NCBI GenBank assembly: GCA_910585995.1 | Contig: CAJUGG010000091.1 | Span: forward strand, 1 to 44,550 | DNA length: 44,550 nucleotides | Direction: 5' to 3' | Source: an uncultured Lachnospiraceae bacterium | GTDB taxonomy: Bacteria > Bacillota > Clostridia > Lachnospirales > Lachnospiraceae | In this document: one piece after another, positions 33,336-41,285 of the stretch | Numbering within the stretch: the stretch's first letter is position 1 | Layout: the number at the start of each line of letters is the position of its first letter | The notes under the pieces: generated by a model | Database searches by the model: none | Told to the model about the DNA's origin: nothing | What the model saw: only the letters and a program-made list of their open reading frames with translations | Translations under genes and position numbers: made by a program

Positions 33336-34319
33336 TTATTCGTTCGCGTTGGGAGTAAACAGTGCCTCACCATACTGTTCCACGCCATAGTTTCCAATCA
33401 GCTCCTGCACTTCTTCCGAGCAGATCCACTCGATCATGGTATTGGCTGCCTCATTGTTGACTTCCGGATATTTCTCCGGATTTACTGCGATGATTCCATA
33501 CTGATTCAAAAGATCCGCTGCACCTTCACAGATCACCTCTAACTGCAGCTCTACATCTGCATCATTTTTCATCTTCAGCCAGGTTCCTCTGTCCGTTAAG
33601 CAATAAGCCCCTTTCTCATCTGCCATCGTGATCGTAGCCCCCATGCCCTGTCCGGACTCCAGGTAATTCGGATTCTGCGTCTGATCCAGCTCTAACTTTT
33701 TCCAGATCCCCTTTTCTTTTTTGTCCGTTCCGGAATCATCTCCGCGAGAGACAAACGTCAGCTGCTCTTCCTGAATCGTCTTAAATGCTGCTTCAATATC
33801 GTCTGTATGTGCGATAGGTTCTGCAGGTCCAACGACGATAAAGTCATTGTACATCACCTGGAAACGCTCCACACCAAATCCATTGGCCACAAATTCTTCT
33901 TCACTTGCCTTGGCATGAACCAGCACAATATCCACATCTCCGTTTTCACCCATCTTCAGTGCCTCGCCGGTCCCGACAGCATTCCACTGAAGCTCCCATC
34001 CAGTCTCTTCTAAAAAGATCGGTGCCAGATAGTCCAAAAGCCCCGTATCTGCGGTACTGGTTGTAGTCGCCATCATCAGCACGCCTTTTTTCTCCACAGC
34101 TTCACTTCCAGTCTCGTCCGTTGCCTCTGTTGTGTCTTCAGGCGCTTCTTCTGCCTCCTCTGGTGTCTCTGCAGGCGCCTCATCCGGCGTCTCTGCGGGT
34201 GCTTCTGCTGGCGCCTCTGTGGGTGCTTCCGGCTCTTTGCTGCCGCCGCATCCTGTCATCACACCTGCCAACAGTGAAGTAGCCAGTACAGCTACCAACC
34301 ATTGTCTTTGCTTTTTCAT
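33336..34319 (-). CDS. tupA: Tungstate-binding lipoprotein TupA
   Basis: The solute-binding lipoprotein of the transporter, 327 residues. The signal peptide ends in a lipobox, MTGC, so Cys24 would be lipidated and anchored outside the membrane. A low-complexity Ala/Pro/Glu/Thr linker (about 30-75) comes next, then the binding domain with TTTSTADTG and SRGDDSGTDKKE, the two oxyanion-binding motifs of TupA. The linker is unusually long and acidic. TupA favours tungstate over molybdate in known members; this is expected here, not shown. It starts 62 bases after thiF. Confidence 0.93.
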   Translation of the reverse strand: MKKQRQWLVAVLATSLLAGVMTGCGGSKEPEAPTEAPAEAPAETPDEAPAETPEEAEEAPEDTTEATDETGSEAVEKKGVLMMATTTSTADTGLLDYLAPIFLEETGWELQWNAVGTGEALKMGENGDVDIVLVHAKASEEEFVANGFGVERFQVMYNDFIVVGPAEPIAHTDDIEAAFKTIQEEQLTFVSRGDDSGTDKKEKGIWKKLELDQTQNPNYLESGQGMGATITMADEKGAYCLTDRGTWLKMKNDADVELQLEVICEGAADLLNQYGIIAVNPEKYPEVNNEAANTMIEWICSEEVQELIGNYGVEQYGEALFTPNANE

Positions 34320-34360
34320 AAAACATGTCCTCCTTAGAATAAAAAATAGAAATAAAATCT

Positions 34361-34388
34361 ATTGTATATGGCTTTTGCCATTTACAAT
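34361..34388 (-). promoter_or_regulatory. Inverted repeat ahead of tupA
   Basis: ATTGTA (34361-34366) and TACAAT (34383-34388) flank a small hairpin, ATGGC-AAAA-GCCAT on the minus strand. The half-site resembles the GATTGTAT/ATACAATC operator candidate of the aor control region, with wider spacing. It overlaps the thiF stop. Either an operator or a weak processing hairpin. Confidence 0.4.
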
Positions 34389-35122
34389 CCGCTTCCTTCT
34401 GTCCTCTTCTGACAGATACAGTCTTTCCTCACATGTACCGGCACTTCCGTAAACTCACCATACAGACCATCATACTGCAACATCCTACCATACAGTATAT
34501 GAGGAAGTCCTAACAAGATCTTGATGCACTCCACCGCCTGGAGGCTCCCGATCACCCCTGCCGCCGCTCCGATTGCCGGAACTGGTGGCGTCTCTTCTGC
34601 ATCGCCCGGCGACGCACACTCATAACAGGCACTCTTTCCAGGCAAAATTGACAACACAAAACCATAGAAGCCATGTATTCCGCCTTCCACAAGAGGAATC
34701 ATAAGCTTCCCCGCGGCGCGTCCCACCTGCCTTCTTGTCTCAATTCGATCTACACAATCCACGATTACATCCACGCCAGACAATAGCTGCCCGGCATTTT
34801 CACCCGTCAGACGTTCACAGACCGCCTCTAATGCAATCTCAGAGTTGCGGCTTTGTAAAAAATCTGTGGCTCTTTTACATTTTTCCTGATTCAGATCTGA
34901 TTCTCTATAAAAAAACTGACGATTCAGATTGGTCAGATTGACCGTATCCTGATCAATCAGCCGGATCTTTCCCACTCCCGCAAGGGCTAGATACGTCAGT
35001 ACCGGTGCCCCAAGGCCACCGCATCCGATGACCGCCACGGTACTTCCAAGGAGCTTTTTCTGTCCCTCTGCTCCGATCTGCGGGAGTATCGTCTGCCGGC
35101 TATACCGGCTGTCACCTGGCAT
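34382..35122 (-). CDS. ThiF/MoeB/HesA-family adenylyltransferase
   Basis: A 246-residue E1-like enzyme that adenylates the C-terminal Gly of a ubiquitin-like sulfur carrier. Motifs: nucleotide-binding VIGCGGLGAPVLTYLALAGVG, NLNRQFFY, and DVIVDCVDRIETR. The partner is the MoaD-like protein encoded 2 bases upstream. In this cluster it probably activates the carrier for the dithiolene sulfurs of the pterin (MoeB role); thiamine use is less likely from context. Confidence 0.9.
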   Translation of the reverse strand: MPGDSRYSRQTILPQIGAEGQKKLLGSTVAVIGCGGLGAPVLTYLALAGVGKIRLIDQDTVNLTNLNRQFFYRESDLNQEKCKRATDFLQSRNSEIALEAVCERLTGENAGQLLSGVDVIVDCVDRIETRRQVGRAAGKLMIPLVEGGIHGFYGFVLSILPGKSACYECASPGDAEETPPVPAIGAAAGVIGSLQAVECIKILLGLPHILYGRMLQYDGLYGEFTEVPVHVRKDCICQKRTEGSGL

Positions 35123-35124
35123 CT

Positions 35125-35346
35125 TCAGCCTCCGCCAACGGGCGGGAAGAGTGCCAGTACATCCTGATCTTTGACGGGTGCACTCAACGCACTGTGAAAC
35201 CCATTGATCAGACAGATCGCCACTTCCTCATGGGGAATCCCAAGATGGTCCAGTACATCCGCCGGACATGCAGCCTTATCAGGCTCCATATAGACAATCT
35301 TATCCCTTCCCTCCCGAAATGTGGCAAATAATCTCACTTCAATCAT
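35125..35346 (-). CDS. MoaD/ThiS-family sulfur carrier protein
   Basis: A 73-residue beta-grasp protein ending in PPVGGG, the exposed Gly-Gly tail that is adenylated and thiocarboxylated. ALFPPVGGG and the N-terminal strand IEVRLFATFREG are typical of MoaD. It is the second gene after aor; a terminator-like hairpin lies between them. It is the likely substrate of the adjacent ThiF-like enzyme in molybdopterin synthesis. Confidence 0.92.
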   Translation of the reverse strand: MIEVRLFATFREGRDKIVYMEPDKAACPADVLDHLGIPHEEVAICLINGFHSALSAPVKDQDVLALFPPVGGG

Positions 35347-35370
35347 CGCTTTTCCCCACAGTTTATGAAG

Positions 35371-35404
35371 TAAAACTGGCGAAAGGGAGAACTCCCTTTC
35401 GCCA
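35371..35404 (-). terminator. Terminator-like hairpin between aor and moaD
   Basis: A perfect 13-bp stem (35377-35389 with 35392-35404) is followed on the minus strand by AGTTTTACTT. It probably stops most aor transcripts, leaving some read-through into the cofactor genes, or separates two units. Confidence 0.75.
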
Positions 35405-35416
35405 ATCTTTTATCGG

Positions 35417-37216
35417 TTACTCTGTCAGTCCCAATCTTTCCAGTGTTTCCTTGGTTGGGAATGCGTTCTCCCAGCCTCTTGCTTCATAATACTGCGGCAA
35501 TGTCACGTTGATCTGACTGATCTGTCCTTTGGACGGGCCAGACGAGATCGGCTCTTCTGTCAGACGTTTCGGAAGTCTGTCATCCTCCGGCTTCATACCT
35601 GCCGCCTTATTGAACAGACGTTCGATATTATAGATCCGCTCTCCGATAGTCAGAAGCTCTTCCGGCGTATAGTTGGTTCCGGTGCCGGCATTTAACAGTG
35701 CCGTATACTGCGGTGCTCCCAGTGCAAAAGAGGAGAACAGACACAGACCCATGGAGTCGATGACTGCGGTCAGATCCTGGAAGATCTTACACCACTGTGC
35801 CTTTCCTTCTGTGGTGGTACGATCCAACTGCTCCGGAAGTCCTAACACCTCTGGAGAGATCATATAGCCACGCACATGACAGCCGCCGCGGTTGCTAGTC
35901 GCATAGGTGATACCGATACCCTGGATACCTCTTGCGTCGTATGCAGGCATCTCCTGCTTCTTAACGCTCATCGAGATCTCCGGATGTCCGTAGTGCTCGC
36001 ACAGACGATAGGAGCCGTTCGCCATCAGTTTTGCCAACGGGATCTTGCCTTCTCCCATCCGCTTCGTCCACTCTACGATCGCCTCACTGCTGCCCCATTT
36101 CAGCGGAATCCCTTCACATTCTTCTTCTTTGATATATCCTTTGTCATATAATTCCATCGCTGCTGCAATGGTACATGGTGTGGAGATCGCATCTAAGCCA
36201 TACTCATTACACCACATATTTGCCTCGTCAATGGCGTTGAGATCATGCAGATCACAATTGCCGCCATATGCCCACAGAGGCTCATACTCTGGTCCGCCGA
36301 CGATCTTGTCGCCTACTTTTACCACACGTCCACAAGCGATTGGGCACCTGTGACATGCTGCATTTTTCACCAGGTATGTATCTTTGAGTGTCTCTCCTGA
36401 GATATCATCTGCCAGCTCATAATAAGACTCCTGCCAGTTTTTAGTCGGGAAAGAACCGGTATTGTTGATAATATTTACAAGGACTGCCGTTCCATACGTC
36501 GGAAGTCCGCCGCCAGTTACACCATTCTCACGAATGATCTGGTTACATTCTTTGGTCGCCTCTTTTAGTTTTGTGGCATCAAAAGGCTCGACCACTTTCG
36601 CCGTCGCTGTTACGGTGATGGCCTTCAGATTCTTAGAACCCATCACGGCACCCACGCCGCTTCTTCCTGCTGCGCGGTCTTTGTCATTCATAATGGCTGC
36701 TAACAGAGACAGATGCTCTCCTGCAGGACCAATATTTAATACATGACAGCCCGGATGTGCTTCTTTTAACTTCTCGTCTGCCTCTTCACTCATCATACCT
36801 ACGTAATCTTTTGCAGAGAGCAGCTCGATCTTGTCGTCCACCACATTGATATACGTCCATTCGGAAGCCTTGCCTTCCACGATCAGGGCATCCCAGCCTG
36901 CATATTTCAGCTTCGCGCCCCATACACCGCCGGAGTTCGAGGATGCGATCATACCGGTCAGCGGGGATTTGGTCACTACCATGTAGCGCCCTGCTGTCGG
37001 TGATGCCGTACCAGTCATCGGACCCGTGATGTAGATCAGCTTATTGTCCTCGGACAGAGGATCTACCGTCGCCACGCCTTCATCATAGAGCATCTTCGTG
37101 CCAAGCCCGCGTCCGCCGATGAATTTCGTTGCCAGTTCCATGTCAAGCTGTTCCACTTTAATCTCTCCTGTGCTTAGATTAATGCGCGCCAGCTTTCCAT
37201 TGTAAGATGTTTTCAT
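35417..37216 (-). CDS. aor: Aldehyde:ferredoxin oxidoreductase (tungsten enzyme)
   Basis: A 599-residue AOR-family enzyme. It interconverts aldehydes and carboxylic acids using ferredoxin, with a tungsto-bispterin centre and one [4Fe-4S] cluster. The cluster ligands are C288, C291 and C295 in CHRCPIACG, plus a distal Cys in DSMGLCLFSS near 490. The N-terminal domain has the family block FIGGRGLGTKMLY and the pterin-contacting AGRSGVGAVMGSKNLKAI. ATG 37216 follows AAGGAGG. Neighbouring W-uptake and cofactor genes and the upstream riboswitch support tungsten. The aldehyde substrate cannot be read from sequence. Confidence 0.94.
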   Translation of the reverse strand: MKTSYNGKLARINLSTGEIKVEQLDMELATKFIGGRGLGTKMLYDEGVATVDPLSEDNKLIYITGPMTGTASPTAGRYMVVTKSPLTGMIASSNSGGVWGAKLKYAGWDALIVEGKASEWTYINVVDDKIELLSAKDYVGMMSEEADEKLKEAHPGCHVLNIGPAGEHLSLLAAIMNDKDRAAGRSGVGAVMGSKNLKAITVTATAKVVEPFDATKLKEATKECNQIIRENGVTGGGLPTYGTAVLVNIINNTGSFPTKNWQESYYELADDISGETLKDTYLVKNAACHRCPIACGRVVKVGDKIVGGPEYEPLWAYGGNCDLHDLNAIDEANMWCNEYGLDAISTPCTIAAAMELYDKGYIKEEECEGIPLKWGSSEAIVEWTKRMGEGKIPLAKLMANGSYRLCEHYGHPEISMSVKKQEMPAYDARGIQGIGITYATSNRGGCHVRGYMISPEVLGLPEQLDRTTTEGKAQWCKIFQDLTAVIDSMGLCLFSSFALGAPQYTALLNAGTGTNYTPEELLTIGERIYNIERLFNKAAGMKPEDDRLPKRLTEEPISSGPSKGQISQINVTLPQYYEARGWENAFPTKETLERLGLTE

Positions 37217-37257
37217 ACAGAATACCTCCTTACATCTTATGAAATTATCTGGTAACT

Positions 37258-37338
37258 AAATCCTTTCCAAACACGGGAGGCATTGATTAAGCGGTCAATA
37301 CCCAATGGTCAGGTTCCCTATGAACAAGACTCGGATTT
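37258..37338 (-). promoter_or_regulatory. Moco/Tuco-type riboswitch ahead of aor
   Basis: Within the aor leader an 81-base segment is closed by AAATCC (37338-37333) pairing with GGATTT (37263-37258). It contains TCCGAG, AGGGAACC, a hairpin GGTATTGA/TCAATGCC, then CCTCCCG and GGAAAGGA, the conserved blocks I associate with the Moco RNA family. Variants lacking one stem are thought to sense the tungsten cofactor; I cannot settle which this is. No terminator lies between it and the ribosome-binding site, so control is probably at translation. Confidence 0.78.
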
Positions 37339-37348
37339 ATATAGTGCC

Positions 37349-37377
37349 ATCATAACATAACCGTCTGATTTTTACAA
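37349..37377 (-). promoter_or_regulatory. aor promoter
   Basis: Minus strand TTGTAA (-35, 37372-37377), 17-base spacer, TATGAT (-10, 37349-37354). The predicted start, near 37342, lies just before the riboswitch. The -35 overlaps one more GATTGTA-like half-site (GGGATTGTAA). Confidence 0.7.
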
Positions 37378-37390
37378 TCCCTTTTGTGTA

Positions 37391-37412
37391 GATTGTATAG
37401 AAAAATACAATC
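37391..37412. promoter_or_regulatory. Operator candidate between aor and hyd maturase promoters
   Basis: A perfect 8-bp inverted repeat, GATTGTAT-N6-ATACAATC, lies 13 bases upstream of the aor -35 and 13 bases upstream of the divergent maturase -35. Its place and symmetry suit a dimeric repressor or activator acting on both. The regulator is not known; the MOSC-ModE fusion or the TM1266-like protein are candidates. Confidence 0.6.
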
Positions 37413-37425
37413 CATCATTCTTTTG

Positions 37426-37454
37426 TTGTCAAATATAGAAAATTATGATAAAAT
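37426..37454 (+). promoter_or_regulatory. Promoter of TM1266-hydG-hydF operon
   Basis: TTGTCA (-35, 37426-37431), 17-base spacer, TAAAAT (-10, 37449-37454), about 28 bases ahead of the first ATG. Confidence 0.7.
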
Positions 37455-37481
37455 CTTAACGAATCTGTCAGGAGGGATATC

Positions 37482-37742
37482 ATGAAGACCAGAATTGCAC
37501 TGATTGGAATTATTGTAGAAGATATGCAGTCCGTAGAACAACTGAATCAGTTGCTGCACACCTACAGCGCCCATATCATCGGCCGCATGGGTATCCCCTA
37601 CCGGGAGCAAAAAGTCAATATCATCAGTGTGGCCGTGGATGCTCCGCAGGATACCATAAGCGCACTCTCCGGGAAGATCGGAAGGCTTCCCGGCATCACA
37701 GCAAAGACGGTATATTCCAACATCCAAAACGACCGCTCTTGA
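37482..37742 (+). CDS. TM1266-family putative iron-only hydrogenase regulator
   Basis: An 86-residue ACT-like protein. KTRIALIGIIVEDMQSVEQLN and PYREQKVNIISVAVDAPQD match the TM1266 family, small proteins regularly encoded beside [FeFe]-hydrogenase maturases and proposed to regulate them, possibly by binding a metabolite. No DNA-binding domain is present. ATG 37482 has AGGAGGG upstream. hydG starts 72 bases downstream. Confidence 0.85.
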   Translation: MKTRIALIGIIVEDMQSVEQLNQLLHTYSAHIIGRMGIPYREQKVNIISVAVDAPQDTISALSGKIGRLPGITAKTVYSNIQNDRS

Positions 37743-37814
37743 TGAAGATCATCTATTGCTAATTGGAAAGTACGGCTTACGCCATCTGACCAAAAAGAAA
37801 GGAGCGTACATACT

Positions 37815-39236
37815 ATGTACAACGTAGCATCATTAAAAGCAGAAGAATTTATTTCCGACGAAGAGATCCAAAAGACTCTTGCCTATGCAGACGCCAACAA
37901 AGAAAATGTGGCCCTGATCGACGAGATTATCGCAAAAGCCAAAGAGCGCAAAGGACTTAATCACCGGGAGGCATCGGTGCTTCTCGCCTGTGAGATCCCG
38001 GAGAAGATCGACGAAGTCTATGCGCTGGCAGAACAGTTAAAAAAAGACTATTACGGCAACCGCATCGTGCTGTTTGCCCCTCTTTATCTGTCTAATTATT
38101 GTGTCAATGGCTGTGTCTACTGTCCGTATCATGCAAAAAACAAACATATCGCGCGCAAAAAGCTGACCCAGGAAGAGATCATCAAAGAAGTGACCGCGCT
38201 GCAGGATATGGGGCACAAACGCCTTGCCATCGAAGCAGGCGAAGACCCGGTCAACAATCCCATCGAATATATCTTGGAATGTATCCATACCATCTACAGC
38301 ATCAAGCATAAAAACGGAGCGATCCGCCGTGTCAATGTCAATATCGCTGCAACCACGGTGGAGAATTACCGCAAATTAAAAGAAGCGGAGATCGGGACCT
38401 ACATCCTGTTCCAGGAGACCTATCATAAAAAGAGCTATGAGACTTTGCATCCTACCGGTCCCAAACATGACTATGCCTATCACACAGAGGCCATGGACCG
38501 CGCTATGGAAGGCGGTATCGATGATGTGGGCCTTGGGGTTCTATTTGGCCTTGAGATGTACCGCTACGAGTTTGCCGGGCTTTTGATGCATGCAGAGCAT
38601 TTAGAAGCTGTCCACGGCGTTGGACCGCATACGATCAGCGTGCCCAGAATCAAACGGGCCGACGATATCGATCCTTCTGTCTTTGACAATGGGATCAGTG
38701 ACGATATCTTTGCTAAGATCTGCGCTTTGATCCGTATCTCTGTGCCTTATACAGGTATGATCATCTCCACCCGCGAGAGCCAGGAAGTAAGAGAACGGGT
38801 ACTGCCGCTTGGCGTCTCCCAGATCAGCGGCGCTTCCCGCACCAGTGTGGGCGGCTATGCAGAGCCGGAGACCGAAGAAGACGTCACCAGCGCTCAGTTT
38901 GATGTAAGCGACCAGCGTACACTCGACGAAGTCGTAAACTGGCTGATGAAGATGGATTATATCCCCAGTTTTTGTACTGCCTGTTATCGGGAAGGGCGTA
39001 CGGGAGACCGGTTTATGTCCCTGTGTAAAAATATGCAGATCTTAAACTGTTGTCATCCCAATGCACTGATGACGCTAAAAGAATATCTCGAAGACTATGC
39101 CAGCGAAGAGACCAAAGAGCTTGGAATGGCACTGATTGAGCGGGAGCTGAATAACATCCCCAATCCAAAAGTCCAACGAATCGCCAGAGAGCATATCCAC
39201 GACATTTCCGAAGGAAAACGGGATTTTCGTTTCTAA
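37815..39236 (+). CDS. hydG: [FeFe]-hydrogenase maturase HydG (radical SAM tyrosine lyase)
   Basis: Cleaves tyrosine to p-cresol and supplies the CO and CN ligands of the H-cluster as an Fe synthon. The 473-residue protein has the radical-SAM cluster motif C-x3-C-x2-C (C96, C100, C103 in NYCVNGCVYCPY) and the C-terminal auxiliary-cluster cysteines in CTACYREGRTGDRFMSLC. ATG 37815 has AAAGGAG upstream. It is followed by hydF; hydE is not in the window. Confidence 0.96.
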   Translation: MYNVASLKAEEFISDEEIQKTLAYADANKENVALIDEIIAKAKERKGLNHREASVLLACEIPEKIDEVYALAEQLKKDYYGNRIVLFAPLYLSNYCVNGCVYCPYHAKNKHIARKKLTQEEIIKEVTALQDMGHKRLAIEAGEDPVNNPIEYILECIHTIYSIKHKNGAIRRVNVNIAATTVENYRKLKEAEIGTYILFQETYHKKSYETLHPTGPKHDYAYHTEAMDRAMEGGIDDVGLGVLFGLEMYRYEFAGLLMHAEHLEAVHGVGPHTISVPRIKRADDIDPSVFDNGISDDIFAKICALIRISVPYTGMIISTRESQEVRERVLPLGVSQISGASRTSVGGYAEPETEEDVTSAQFDVSDQRTLDEVVNWLMKMDYIPSFCTACYREGRTGDRFMSLCKNMQILNCCHPNALMTLKEYLEDYASEETKELGMALIERELNNIPNPKVQRIAREHIHDISEGKRDFRF

Positions 39237-39257
39237 GGGCAGAAAAGGAGGACTACC

Positions 39258-40463
39258 ATGGCAACATCACTTCAGGATACGCCCAGCAGCCACCGTCTTC
39301 ACATTGGTGTGTTCGGCCGGACGAACAGCGGAAAATCATCCTTTATCAACGCCTTTACCAAGCAGCAGGTATCCATCACTTCCGAAGTAGCCGGGACTAC
39401 CACAGACCCGGTCTACAAGCCGATGGAGATCCATCCGCTGGGTCCATGCGTTCTGATCGATACAGCGGGATTTGACGATCATACAGAGCTTGGCGGTCTT
39501 CGGATGGAAAAGACCTGCCTAGCAGCAGAAAAGACCGATCTTGCCATCTTGCTTTTCCCGGAGGGAGAGACAGATCTTTTGGAAGAACTGCACTGGTATC
39601 ATTACTTTCGGGAGAAAAAGACACCTGTGCTGCTCGTGATCAGCAAATCGGATGTGCGTAAAGATACAGAAACGCTATCAGCCGAGATTCAAAAGGCGAC
39701 CAAGAAAAAGGCTCTCTGTGTCAGCGCTGTCACGGGAGAGGGCATGGAAACCTTAAAAGAAGCGCTGATACGGCTTCTGCCGGAGAATTACGGAGACCGG
39801 CTGATCACCGCAGATCTGGTGGAAAAAGAAGATCTGGTACTGCTTGTGATGCCGCAGGATATCCAGGCACCCAAGGGCAGGCTGATCCTTCCACAGGTTC
39901 AGACCTTGCGGGAGCTTCTCGATAAGAAATGTCTGGTTATGAGTGTCACGACGAACCAGTTAAAATCAGCGCTCAAGGCCCTTGTAAGGCCGCCAAAGCT
40001 GATTATTACGGACTCACAGGTCTTTCAGACGGTCTATGAGCAAAAGCCAAAGGAGAGCATGCTGACGTCTTTCTCCGTGTTGTTTGCAGCTTATAAGGGG
40101 GATCTGCCATATTATGTGGAGGGAGCAAAAAAGATTGACGCGCTCGATGGAGCTTCTAAGGTGCTGATTGCCGAGTGCTGCACTCATGCTCCTCTGCAGG
40201 AAGATATTGGCCGGGTGAAGATTCCTAGGATGCTACGGCAAAGGTTTGGAGAGTCTTTAACGGTCGATCTTGTGAGCGGGACGGATTTCCCGCAGGATTT
40301 GACGGGGTATGATCTGATTATCCAGTGTGGAGCCTGTATGTTTAACCGAAAGTATGTGATGTCCAGGGTGGAACGGGCGAAGAAACAGAACGTGGCGATG
40401 ACAAATTATGGGGTGGTGATTGCGCACTTGACGGGGATATTGGATAAGGTGGCGATGCCTTAG
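39258..40463 (+). CDS. hydF: [FeFe]-hydrogenase maturation GTPase HydF
   Basis: Scaffold GTPase on which the two-iron subcluster is assembled before transfer to HydA. The 401-residue protein shows G1 GRTNSGKSS near residue 20, G3 DTAGFDD, G4 SKSD, and the C-terminal cluster ligands: Cys-x-His in CCTHAP and the pair CGAC in LIIQCGACMFNRK. ATG 39258 follows AAAGGAGG. Last gene of the plus-strand operon; a convergent minus gene lies 52 bases beyond, with no clear terminator between. Confidence 0.95.
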   Translation: MATSLQDTPSSHRLHIGVFGRTNSGKSSFINAFTKQQVSITSEVAGTTTDPVYKPMEIHPLGPCVLIDTAGFDDHTELGGLRMEKTCLAAEKTDLAILLFPEGETDLLEELHWYHYFREKKTPVLLVISKSDVRKDTETLSAEIQKATKKKALCVSAVTGEGMETLKEALIRLLPENYGDRLITADLVEKEDLVLLVMPQDIQAPKGRLILPQVQTLRELLDKKCLVMSVTTNQLKSALKALVRPPKLIITDSQVFQTVYEQKPKESMLTSFSVLFAAYKGDLPYYVEGAKKIDALDGASKVLIAECCTHAPLQEDIGRVKIPRMLRQRFGESLTVDLVSGTDFPQDLTGYDLIIQCGACMFNRKYVMSRVERAKKQNVAMTNYGVVIAHLTGILDKVAMP

Positions 40464-40515
40464 GAATGGTGAGGGTGTCAAGTTTTTTTTGTGGTATAGA
40501 TTGTAGGAAATCGGG

Positions 40516-40860
40516 TTAGGCGGTGAATTTGGAAATGATCTGGATGGGGCCTAGGAGGTGGAGGTTGAAGTTTTCAAGTTCTTCGGCGGGAATCCAATAT
40601 TCTTGGTGGTAATGGTCTCCTACGGTGTGGATTTCGTATTGGGAGATGTAGGTGTCTTCTATTTCGAAACGGGTTACGTAGCCGGTGTAGTTGGAATTGG
40701 GGTCTTTGGTATTCCATCTTTGGGCGATTTCTGTGGCGTATTGTTCATTGAGTACAGGGTAAAAGATGGGCTGATGGGGGAGGCGGGGAGGGAAAGCGCA
40801 ATAATTGCCGGCTTCGATTAATAGTTTTTCTTTTTCTCCTATGGGTCTGTAGAGTGTCAT
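40516..40860 (-). CDS. Small hypothetical protein (ADP-ribosylation/crystallin J1-like annotation)
   Basis: A 114-residue soluble protein. FPPRLPHQPIFYPVLNEQYA and YTGYVTRFEIEDTYI recall a family often labelled ADP-ribosylation/crystallin J1 in databases, though it is too short to be such an enzyme. HYHQEYWIPAEELENFN is the other conserved block. Function unknown. ATG 40860 has AGGAGGAAA upstream. Its codon choice looks more GT-rich than its neighbours, though I have not measured this. Confidence 0.7.
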   Translation of the reverse strand: MTLYRPIGEKEKLLIEAGNYCAFPPRLPHQPIFYPVLNEQYATEIAQRWNTKDPNSNYTGYVTRFEIEDTYISQYEIHTVGDHYHQEYWIPAEELENFNLHLLGPIQIISKFTA

Positions 40861-40880
40861 CTCATTTCCTCCTGATTGCG

Positions 40881-40915
40881 AAAAGAGCCGCGGCCTGGAT
40901 TATGAGGCTGCGGCT
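40881..40915 (-). terminator. rnpB terminator
   Basis: Minus strand: AGCCGCAGCCT pairs with AGGCCGCGGCT (40886-40915, one mismatch), followed by CTTTTCGC. It lies 20 bases after the RNase P RNA 3' end. Confidence 0.75.
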
Positions 40916-40934
40916 GTCTGTGATGTTTTTATAA

Positions 40935-41281
40935 GCAGCGAGCAAGACGATAAGCCGGGTTATGTCGTTGGACAATCATCTATCTAGGCGTATTGTCGCC
41001 AATACGCTCAAGCAACCTACCTGAAGCTGGCGGGCCACCATATGCTTCTGCTTGGTCTTGCTTCGAATGGGGTTTACATGTGCCCCGTCTGTTACCAGCC
41101 GGGCGGTAGTCTCTTACACTGCCTTTCCACCCTTACCGGCGCCTTCAGCCGCCGGCGGTATATCTCTGTTGCACTGGCCTTGGAGTCACCTCCACCGGAC
41201 GTTATCCGGCATCCTGCCCTGTGAAGCCCGGACTTTCCTCACCTGAATCTCTCAGCCGCGATTGTCTGTCTTACTTGCTGC
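40935..41281 (-). ncRNA. rnpB: RNase P RNA, bacterial class A
   Basis: The catalytic RNA that removes 5' leaders from pre-tRNAs. The minus strand shows the hallmark GAGGAAAGTCCGGGCT near the 5' end, AAACCCCATTCGAAGCAAGACC and TAGATAGATGATTG towards the 3' end, then CGACATAACCCGGCTTA. The termini pair as P1 (GCAGC...AAGAC with GTCTTGCTCGCTGC), giving about 347 bases. With its promoter and terminator it fills 40861-41285. Confidence 0.95.
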
Positions 41282-41285
41282 ACTC

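Noticed and set aside
41042..41246. Plus-strand open frames within 41042-41246
   Set aside because: They lie inside the RNase P RNA gene, whose conserved blocks are clear on the minus strand.
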